Origin: JBPEXY01 sp052031065
Lineage (GTDB): Bacteria > Pseudomonadota > Gammaproteobacteria > Immundisolibacterales > Immundisolibacteraceae
Assembly (NCBI GenBank): GCA_052031065.1
Contig: JBPEXY010000152.1
Span: forward strand, 1 to 12,195
Reading direction: 5' to 3'
DNA length: 12,195 nt
Part shown: piece after piece, positions 6,339 to 12,195 of the stretch
How positions within the stretch are numbered: the first letter of the stretch is position 1
Layout: every line of letters begins with the position of its first letter
Position numbers and translations under genes: made by a program
Notes under the pieces: generated by a model
Databases searched by the model: none
Seen by the model: the letters and a program-made list of their open reading frames with translations, nothing else
What the model was told of the DNA's origin: nothing

Positions 6339-8675
6339 ATGACGATTCGAGGCAAATTATTGATCGGCGCGATGGTTCTCGCTGCGCTACCGGTGCTTCT
6401 ATCATCGGGAATCACCGGATGGCAGTCTTACAGAAGCGCGAAAGAGGCGCTGGTCGATCAGTCCCGAGAGCGGCTCATTTCGATGCGGGAAATGAAAAAG
6501 TCGCAGGTGGAAAGGGCTTTTGCCAGCATGAGTGACCAGATACTGAGTCTCGCACAAAGTCGTATGACTATCGATGCGATGGTCGAATTTGAACGGAACT
6601 ATCTGGAGTTCCAGAAGGTGGTTACGCCTTCCGAACTGGAGGTCCGTCAGCAGCGTAGTACTGTCAAAAGCTTCTACCAACAGCAGTTTTTACCCACCTA
6701 TTCGGAACTGAATGCCGGAGCGACTCTTCCTGTAGAGCAATACTTTCAAACGCTCGATAAAGATGGTCTTGCCGTTCAATATCACTATCTTGCCAGTACC
6801 GAATTTGGAATCGAGGCGAAGGAGCAGTTTGACAAAGCGCTGGATGGCACTGGTTACACCTGGTTTCACGGGGATTTTCATCCCATCCTGCGTGACTATA
6901 AGGACAAGTTTGACTACTACGATGTCTACTTTATTGAACCAGAAAAAGGGGTGGTGACCTATTCGGTAAGAAAGGAGATTGATTACGGAACTTCGTTGCT
7001 GAACGGTAGTTTTGCACAGAGTAACCTGGCCGCTGTGTTTCGCCAGGCAATGGCAATTGACAGCCATGACGAGGTGGCAATTACCGATATGGGAGCTTAT
7101 ATACCCAGTTTTGGCCGCCAGAGTGTGTTTATGGCGGTACCGGTTTTTGAAGGCCGAAATAAAGTGGGGGTGCTGGCGTTTCAAATCTCTGCGCAGAAGA
7201 TCGGCGCAATGATGACTGATGGAGAGCGGTGGCAGGATATTGGCCTTAGTCGCTCCGGTGAGAATTACCTGGTCGGCAGCGATGGATTGATGCGCAGCCC
7301 GAGCCGGTTCATGATTGAGCAGCCTGATATTTATCTGCAAAACGTCGCCGGCGATGATGTCCGACCGCTGATTGCGGCGCAGCAATCTACAGTCGGCTTG
7401 CAGAAAGTTAACACGCAAAGTGTTAGCCGGGGTCTTGCTGGAGACACAGGTTTTATGACTGTTGACGGCTACGCCGGTGAAGCGGTCATGTCGGCTTATT
7501 CCACTATTGATGTCCCGGGACTTAACTGGGCAGTGGTCAGTGAAATAGCGGTGCAGGATACCCTTGCCGCGGCAACAGGTTTACGCAACGAAATTCTCGT
7601 TACCAGTGCCACGATTGTCGTGTTGATGCTGTTGGCTGGTGGTGGCCTCGGAGGCTTTTTCGCTCGTAGCATTACCCGGCCGCTGGTGCGCATCGTCGAA
7701 GCGATGGATGATATTGCAGAGGGTGAGGGGGACCTTACTCGCAGGCTTGACGATTCAGGCAGTGATGAGGTCTCTGCGCTGGCAAGAGGGTTTAATACCT
7801 TTATCGGCAAGATTGATCGGCTGGTCGCAGACGTTGCCCAGGCAACTACCAACCTTGTTCAACAGGCTCATTCACTGGAAGAGGTTACGGTTGCTACCCA
7901 TAAAGATGTTAATGATCAGCGTGCTGAAACCGAGCAGCTCAGTAATGCCATGGCAGAGGTCGTGGGCGCGGTAAATGCAGTGACAACAAGTGCCAGTGAG
8001 GCGGCTCAGGCAGCGCGGGATGCTGATTCACAGGCGCGAGAGGGCGACCAGGTGGTGCAGGGGATTGTCGGCGCGATTGCTGCTCTGGAACAGGACATAC
8101 AGGGTACAGCAAAGGTTATTGAAGACTTGAACCGCGAAAGTGACGCGGTTGGCAGCGTGATTGATGTCATCAGTGATATTGCAGAGCAAACCAACCTGCT
8201 GGCATTGAACGCAGCCATTGAAGCGGCGCGAGCCGGCGAACAGGGTCGTGGTTTTGCGGTGGTTGCTGATGAGGTGCGCACCCTTGCCAGCAGAACCCAG
8301 CAGTCGACCGAGGAGATCAAACAGACGGTGAGTCGTATTCAGGTGGGTACTGAATCGGCGGTGCGGGTGATGGAACAGAGTCGTGATAGTGCTGAAGGAG
8401 TGGTCGGTCAGGTCAATGTTGCTGGCGAGAGTCTCTCCACAATCACCCAGGCGGTTGGACGAATCAGTGACATGAATGAACAGATTGCCGGTGCAGCAGC
8501 GCAGCAGTCAGCAGTGATGGAAAATGTTAACCGGAATGTTGGCAATATCAATGAAATTGCCACGCGTACCGAGGAAGGTGCGCAGCACACTTCAGCCAGT
8601 AGCCAGACCGTATTGGCGCTGTCAGACGATCTCGCGGAACTGGTCGGGCAGTTTAAGTCTGGCTCACGCAGCTGA
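6339..8675 (+). CDS. methyl-accepting chemotaxis protein with dCache-type periplasmic sensor
   Basis: The 778-residue transmembrane chemoreceptor would report a periplasmic ligand to the CheA/CheW kinase array. Order: TM1 (about 7-28), a large periplasmic domain (about 30-415), TM2 (about 418-440), HAMP (about 441-494, starting SITRPL), then a long methylated coiled coil. Its hairpin tip is at about 615-650, with the nearly invariant EQTNLLALNAAIEAARAGE and GRGFAVVADEVRTLA. The periplasmic part has two Cache-like modules: DYYDVYFIEPEKGVVTYSV near 190 and ENYLVGSDGLMRSPSR near 308, so a double Cache fold is likely. The tail ends FKSGSRS, without a CheR/CheB-binding pentapeptide. ATG 6339 was chosen because AGAGG lies 7 bases upstream and MTIRGKLL is a typical start; an in-frame ATG at 6276 has no such support. 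The ligand cannot be read from sequence. It stands alone, with no chemotaxis genes nearby. Confidence 0.95.
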   Translation: MTIRGKLLIGAMVLAALPVLLSSGITGWQSYRSAKEALVDQSRERLISMREMKKSQVERAFASMSDQILSLAQSRMTIDAMVEFERNYLEFQKVVTPSELEVRQQRSTVKSFYQQQFLPTYSELNAGATLPVEQYFQTLDKDGLAVQYHYLASTEFGIEAKEQFDKALDGTGYTWFHGDFHPILRDYKDKFDYYDVYFIEPEKGVVTYSVRKEIDYGTSLLNGSFAQSNLAAVFRQAMAIDSHDEVAITDMGAYIPSFGRQSVFMAVPVFEGRNKVGVLAFQISAQKIGAMMTDGERWQDIGLSRSGENYLVGSDGLMRSPSRFMIEQPDIYLQNVAGDDVRPLIAAQQSTVGLQKVNTQSVSRGLAGDTGFMTVDGYAGEAVMSAYSTIDVPGLNWAVVSEIAVQDTLAAATGLRNEILVTSATIVVLMLLAGGGLGGFFARSITRPLVRIVEAMDDIAEGEGDLTRRLDDSGSDEVSALARGFNTFIGKIDRLVADVAQATTNLVQQAHSLEEVTVATHKDVNDQRAETEQLSNAMAEVVGAVNAVTTSASEAAQAARDADSQAREGDQVVQGIVGAIAALEQDIQGTAKVIEDLNRESDAVGSVIDVISDIAEQTNLLALNAAIEAARAGEQGRGFAVVADEVRTLASRTQQSTEEIKQTVSRIQVGTESAVRVMEQSRDSAEGVVGQVNVAGESLSTITQAVGRISDMNEQIAGAAAQQSAVMENVNRNVGNINEIATRTEEGAQHTSASSQTVLALSDDLAELVGQFKSGSRS

Positions 8676-8686
8676 TAGCTAAACAG

Positions 8687-8740
8687 AACCATCCGGGGTC
8701 CGCGGTTTAGGTACTAACTTCGCCGCGGCCCCAGATGGTT
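8687..8740. terminator. long hairpin between convergent chemoreceptor and nadC genes
   Basis: AACCATC-c-GGGG-t-CCGCGG (8687-8705) faces CCGCGG-CCCC-a-GATGGTT (8723-8740). That gives 17 base pairs in three blocks (7+4+6), interrupted by one mismatch and one bulged T, with a 17-nt loop. It fills nearly the whole 68-bp gap between the two stop codons. No long T-run follows in either direction (the minus strand has CTGTTTAG), so it is a bidirectional terminator or 3'-end-protecting structure rather than a textbook intrinsic terminator. Confidence 0.65.
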
Positions 8741-8743
8741 GCT

Positions 8744-9589
8744 TCAGGGCTGATGGAGCCGCATTGAGAGATCAAGGGCACCGACAGATTTAGTCAGTTC
8801 GCCGACAGAGATGAAATCGACGCCGGTGGCTGCTATTTCGGCGATTGTTTGTAGCGTGATTCCGCCGCTGGCCTCCAGTTCAGCACGTCCGGTAGTTTGT
8901 GCGACGGCTTGCCGGAGCTGGTCTAGACTAAAGTTGTCAAGCAGCACACGATCGGCACCGGCCTGCAGTGCCTGCTCCAGCTCATCAAGCGTTTCCACTT
9001 CTACTTCCAGTAGCACCGCACTGTTCTGGATTCTTGCCTGAGCGACCGCCTGGGCGATCGAACCGGCGGCGATAATATGGTTTTCCTTAAGCAGGATGGC
9101 ATCAAACAGGCCGATTCGGTGATTGGTGCCACCGCCGCACCGTACCGCATATTTTTGCGCTAATCGCAGACCCGGTAGAGTTTTGCGGGTGTCGAGAATG
9201 CGGCAGTTGTTACCGGCAACCGCGTTGACATAGGTGTGTGTGCGTGTTGCTACGGCGCTGAGGAGCTGTACAAAATTGAGTGCTGTCCGTTCACCAGTTA
9301 GTAGTGAGCGGGCCTGGCCACTTAGCTCACACAGCTGTTGGTCTGGGTGTAGCGTGGCGCCGTCCTCGGCAAACCAGCGTATGGATAGTTTCGGGTCGAG
9401 TTGTCTAAAGACTTCGTCAAACCAGTCACGACCACACAGCACACCCGGTTCCCTGGCAATGACGCTGCCGCCCAGGTGCGCGTCCGGTGGAATTAATTCC
9501 GCGGTGATGTCGCCACCACCGATATCTTCCGTGAGCGCCTGTCTGACCTGTCCAACTATCCCGGCCGCAGTCGTAGGATCAGGCTTCAT
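8744..9589 (-). CDS. nadC: nicotinate-nucleotide pyrophosphorylase (carboxylating), quinolinate phosphoribosyltransferase
   Basis: The 281-residue enzyme converts quinolinate and PRPP to nicotinate mononucleotide and CO2 in de novo NAD synthesis, in the cytoplasm. Family signatures are visible: EDIGGGDITAELI near the N-terminus, LNFVQLLSAVATRT, the active-site segment DTRKTLPGLRLAQKYAV followed by CGGGTNHRIGL and LLKENH, the EVEVE barrel strand, LLDNF, and the C-terminal EASGGI and ISVGELTKS phosphate-binding loops. Length is close to E. coli NadC (297). I chose the ATG at 9589 (MKPDPTT) over the ATG at 9637 because the family starts there and a GGGGGA lies about nine bases upstream. This start overlaps the end of the symporter gene by 11 nt, so the two are probably cotranscribed and translationally coupled. 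No other NAD genes are in the window. Confidence 0.95.
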   Translation of the reverse strand: MKPDPTTAAGIVGQVRQALTEDIGGGDITAELIPPDAHLGGSVIAREPGVLCGRDWFDEVFRQLDPKLSIRWFAEDGATLHPDQQLCELSGQARSLLTGERTALNFVQLLSAVATRTHTYVNAVAGNNCRILDTRKTLPGLRLAQKYAVRCGGGTNHRIGLFDAILLKENHIIAAGSIAQAVAQARIQNSAVLLEVEVETLDELEQALQAGADRVLLDNFSLDQLRQAVAQTTGRAELEASGGITLQTIAEIAATGVDFISVGELTKSVGALDLSMRLHQP

Positions 9590-11006
9590 TGGAGTTGTTC
9601 CCCCCGGCTGCAGATTGTTGGCGGCGAAAATAATCAATTCTCATTTCCCGAACCTTTCCTGCCAGCAGCCACAAAGCGATGAGGTTGGGAATGATCATCA
9701 GTACATTGGCGATGTCGGCGAGGTTCCAGACCAGTCGCAGCGGAATGGACGCCCCAACGGCAACCAGCACTACGTAGACAATCCGGTAGGGAACGACCGC
9801 GACTTCGCCAAACAGGTAGCTGGCTGCCCGGTCACCATAGTAAGACCAGGCGATGATGGTTGAAAAAGCAAACAGGGTTAACCCGCCGCCGACGATCCAC
9901 GCACCGGCGTCGCCCAGTGTCATCGAAAACGCATGGGCGGAGAGGGCAGCACCCTCGAGGCCGTCGGGCCGGGCGTCGCCCCACTGTCCGCTGATCACTA
10001 TCACTAGGGCTGTCATGGTGCAGATAAACAGGGTATCGATCAGCGGTTCCAGCATCGCCACCAGCCCTTCACGAACCGGTTCATCGGTTGATGCTGCTGC
10101 GTGAGCAATAGGTGAGGAGCCAAGTCCGGCTTCATTGGAGAACACACCACGAGCAATTCCGTAGCGCATGGCAGCACCGATAGCCCCGCCACCTGCCGCA
10201 GCTGGATTTATTGCCATGTCAATAATCTGCCAGAGTGCGCCGGGGATCTGCTCTGCATGCATGACTAGAATGACCAGCGCCGCCCCACAATAGATCAGAG
10301 CCATCACCGGCACGATCACCGATGCGACCGCCGCGATTTCTCGAATACCACCAAGAATAACTGCCGCAACGGCCAGCGCCAGTAACAGGCCGATGATGGT
10401 CTGGGTGGTTAGCGATGTGCCGAGTAGAACGATCTGCTCGCGCTGCATGAACGAAGGCAGTGCATAGCCGAGGCCGTCGACCACCGAGTTGGCCTGCACC
10501 ATATTACCTATTCCAAACGAGGCAATGAGGGTAAACAGGGCGAACAGGGCGCCAACACGGGGCATGTTAAGGCCGTTACGCAGAGTGTACATGGGGCCAC
10601 CGGCGACCCTGCCTTCCTGGTCGATTTCCCGATAACGCAGCGCCAGCGTTACTGATGTGAATTTGGTTGCCATGCCAAAAATAGCGGTAATCCACATCCA
10701 GAAGACTGCGCCGGGCCCGCCCAGGGATATCGCCGTAGCGACTCCGGCGATATTACCGGTGCCAATCGTTGCTGACAGTGCGGTTGCCAGCGCCTGGAAG
10801 TGGCTGATCTGGCCCGCAGCGCCCGGCGAACTGTACTGGCCGCGGGTAATCTGAACCGCATGACGCAAACCGCTGACCTGGATTAATCCCTGTCTCCAGG
10901 TCAGGTAGATGCCGGTAATGACCAAAATGGTGAGCGTCGCTTTGCCCCAGAGTATCCCCGACAGCCAGCCGCTCCAGTAAACTAGTGATTCGATGATTGT
11001 TTCCAT
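9579..11006 (-). CDS. AGCS-family sodium:alanine/glycine symporter
   Basis: The 475-residue integral membrane protein belongs to the alanine/glycine:cation symporter family (DagA/AlsT type), which imports small neutral amino acids with sodium or protons across the inner membrane. Family hallmarks are ALSATIGTGNIAGVATAI at about 73-90 (sodium-site region), GGPGAVFWMW, VAGGPMYTLRNGL, and GVFSNEAGLGSSPIAHAAA at about 289-307. About ten hydrophobic segments are distributed as in the family, and the C-terminal tail is short, hydrophilic and Asn-rich (GGNNSNEA). The ATG at 11006 gives a normal N-terminus; the ribosome site is only weakly visible. It is the first gene of a pair with nadC and is divergent from the DUF1538 genes. 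The exact substrate is not readable. Confidence 0.93.
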   Translation of the reverse strand: METIIESLVYWSGWLSGILWGKATLTILVITGIYLTWRQGLIQVSGLRHAVQITRGQYSSPGAAGQISHFQALATALSATIGTGNIAGVATAISLGGPGAVFWMWITAIFGMATKFTSVTLALRYREIDQEGRVAGGPMYTLRNGLNMPRVGALFALFTLIASFGIGNMVQANSVVDGLGYALPSFMQREQIVLLGTSLTTQTIIGLLLALAVAAVILGGIREIAAVASVIVPVMALIYCGAALVILVMHAEQIPGALWQIIDMAINPAAAGGGAIGAAMRYGIARGVFSNEAGLGSSPIAHAAASTDEPVREGLVAMLEPLIDTLFICTMTALVIVISGQWGDARPDGLEGAALSAHAFSMTLGDAGAWIVGGGLTLFAFSTIIAWSYYGDRAASYLFGEVAVVPYRIVYVVLVAVGASIPLRLVWNLADIANVLMIIPNLIALWLLAGKVREMRIDYFRRQQSAAGGNNSNEA

Positions 11007-11166
11007 GTCTTTTAGTTTCTTTCCCGTCGGTGCGTATTATGCCGACAGGATCGCTGTTCGCGGTTGGGATTGGATTCTAAATGTTCCATCAATGCGGAAA
11101 TTCGCGCTGTTTTCGCAAAAGCCCCGTCATTCTGGTTGTCGAAAGGGCAGGTGAAGGGAGGGTCGA
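11007..11166. promoter_or_regulatory. divergent intergenic region between the symporter and DUF1538 genes
   Basis: This 160-bp gap should hold two divergent promoters. I see no strong sigma70 pair. A small inverted repeat GTCGG/CCGAC lies at about 11024-11044, in the leader of the symporter side. On the plus strand AAGGGAGGG at 11153-11161 is a strong ribosome site for the TTG start at 11167. Confidence 0.35.
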
Positions 11167-11169
11167 TTG
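11153..11169 (+). promoter_or_regulatory. strong ribosome binding site with TTG start
   Basis: The purine-rich AAGGGAGGG, with GGAG ending 6 bases before TTG at 11167-11169, fixes the start of the first DUF1538 gene. No ATG or GTG in the first residues of the frame gives a comparable site. Confidence 0.7.
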
Positions 11170-11913
11170 AAACTGCTGTTACTGTTGCGTAACCGGCTGG
11201 TCCGGCAGTTTCAAAGTGCGTTTGTGGACCTGCTACCAATTCTTGGCGTGATTCTCTTTTTCCAGCTGCTGGTGTTGCGCCAACCTTTTCCTGCAGTTGC
11301 CGAGCTGTTGGTTGGGGCTCTGCTGGTAGTGGCAGGACTGGCTTTTTTTATCGAGGGGCTGGAGATGAGCCTGTTCCCGATTGGTGAGAACATGGCTCAC
11401 GACTTTGCCCGCAAGGGCAGTCTGTTCTGGCTGCTCTGTTTTGCTTTTGGCCTTGGGTTTGGCACCACGGTAGCAGAACCGACGCTGATTGCCGTGGCCG
11501 AGGAGGCAGCGCGGGTTGCTGCCACCGCCGGACTGATCGACGCCGACCAGGCGAGCCTGACGGATTACGCCCAGGGGCTGCGCTATGCGGTAGCGCTGTC
11601 GGTGGGGTTTGCCATTTTTCTGGGGGTGTTGAGGATCCTGCTGGACTGGTCGCTGCCGGTACTGATTATTGGCGGCTATGTCCTGGTTGGGCTACTGACC
11701 TTTTTCGCGCCGGCGGAGATTGTTGGTATTGCCTATGATTCCGGGGGTGTCACCACCTCCACGGTAACGGTTCCGCTGGTCACGGCACTGGGGATTGGTC
11801 TTGCCTCTTCAATCAAGGGGCGCGATCCAATGGTGGATGGATTCGGCCTGATCGCCTTTGCGTCCCTGTTTCCGATTATGTTTGTGATGGCCTACGGGAT
11901 GTTGATCCATTGA
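11167..11913 (+). CDS. DUF1538-type integral membrane protein (first of a tandem pair)
   Basis: The 248-residue protein is almost wholly hydrophobic, with about seven predicted membrane segments (about 22-38, 45-63, 84-108, 139-158, 162-180, 196-214, 226-245). From memory the motifs fit the DUF1538 family: LPILGVILFFQLLVLRQP, GLEMSLFPIGENMA, FGTTVAEPTLIAVAEE and YDSGGVTTSTVTVPLV. The conserved small and polar residues inside membrane segments (TTVAEP, DSGGVTTSTVT) suggest an ion or solute pathway, but no substrate is established. It starts with TTG behind a strong ribosome site. Its stop codon overlaps the start of a second, homologous gene, so the two products may form a heteromeric membrane complex. 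It could be a transporter or a regulator of one; I do not assign a function. Confidence 0.85.
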   Translation: MKLLLLLRNRLVRQFQSAFVDLLPILGVILFFQLLVLRQPFPAVAELLVGALLVVAGLAFFIEGLEMSLFPIGENMAHDFARKGSLFWLLCFAFGLGFGTTVAEPTLIAVAEEAARVAATAGLIDADQASLTDYAQGLRYAVALSVGFAIFLGVLRILLDWSLPVLIIGGYVLVGLLTFFAPAEIVGIAYDSGGVTTSTVTVPLVTALGIGLASSIKGRDPMVDGFGLIAFASLFPIMFVMAYGMLIH

Positions 11914-12195
11914 ATTTCCTGCAGACATTCCTTGGCACACTCCTCGGCACCGTCAACGATGTGTCGCCGATTGTCGGAGTGATCGTGGGCTTCCAGCTGC
12001 TGGTGATCCGCCGGCCTATCCATGACCTGCGGCGTACACTCGTCGGCTTTGTTTATGTGTTACTTGGTCTCGCGCTGTTTCTGGCCGGTCTGGAGAAAGC
12101 CCTGTTCCCGGTAGGTAACTTGATGGCCAGCCAGCTGGCCGGTCCAGTCGCGGCCCATCCGGCCGCGCAGTGGTACCACTATTACTGGATCTACC
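11910..12195 (+). CDS. second DUF1538-type membrane protein, 5' part
   Basis: Cut off by the window end after 95 codons. The frame opens with TTG at 11910, overlapping the previous stop as TTGA (4 nt), a typical translationally coupled junction. The N-terminus repeats the pattern of the preceding gene: SPIVGVIVGFQLLVIRRP against LPILGVILFFQLLVLRQP, and GLEKALFPVGNLMA against GLEMSLFPIGENMA. It is therefore a diverged paralogue, not a copy of recent origin, since the intervening residues differ widely. An aromatic stretch (WYHYYWIY) follows at the window edge. The start codon is inferred from the overlap and homology. Function unknown, presumably shared with its neighbour. Confidence 0.83.
   Translation, partial: MNFLQTFLGTLLGTVNDVSPIVGVIVGFQLLVIRRPIHDLRRTLVGFVYVLLGLALFLAGLEKALFPVGNLMASQLAGPVAAHPAAQWYHYYWIY

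Noticed and set aside
6690..7418. 242-residue minus-strand frame inside the chemoreceptor gene
   Set aside because: Fully antisense to the conserved periplasmic domain, with no recognisable domain and no ribosome site.
9234..9863. 209-residue plus-strand frame over nadC and the symporter
   Set aside because: Antisense to two well-identified genes; Ser/Cys/Pro-rich shadow composition.

Overview
The window looks like chromosomal DNA of a gammaproteobacterium. The genes cysS, folD, lpxH and a ppiB-type cyclophilin are clustered as in E. coli and Pseudomonas, the encoded proteins resemble gammaproteobacterial family members, and a tRNA cluster follows folD. Base composition is moderately GC-rich and even. 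I see no insertion sequence, prophage, CRISPR array or toxin-antitoxin pair, so this is mostly core genome with a few accessory transporters and one chemoreceptor. Genus cannot be assigned from the sequence alone.

Layout. Positions 1-1398 (+) hold the 3' part of a protein-export gene in which SecD runs without a stop into SecF (a secDF fusion). Positions 1478-2960 (-) hold a two-gene unit, a cyclophilin-type prolyl isomerase followed by lpxH (lipid A synthesis). Divergent from it is cysS (3179-4576, +), which converges on folD (4644-5516, -). Divergent from folD is a tRNA operon, Pro(TGG)-Arg(TCT)-His(GTG)-Lys(CTT), at 5676-6149, with a near-consensus sigma70 promoter and a GC-rich discriminator. 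Next come a dCache-type methyl-accepting chemotaxis protein (6339-8675, +), a long hairpin between convergent genes, and a minus-strand pair in which an AGCS-family sodium:amino-acid symporter (9579-11006) overlaps nadC (8744-9589) by 11 nt. Divergent from the symporter are two tandem DUF1538-type membrane protein genes, both apparently starting with TTG and overlapping by 4 nt. The second is cut by the window end.

How the parts relate. Most genes are independent housekeeping functions: export, lipid A, protein folding, tRNA charging, one-carbon metabolism, NAD synthesis. The plausible functional units are the ppi-lpxH operon, the tRNA transcript, the symporter-nadC overlapping pair and the DUF1538 pair, whose products probably act together in the inner membrane. 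The least understood element is the DUF1538 pair. The most unusual architectures are the SecD-SecF fusion, the possible membrane-anchored/dual-start cyclophilin, and a tRNA-Lys without an encoded CCA beside three tRNAs that have it. I did not find evidence of a completely new multi-gene system.
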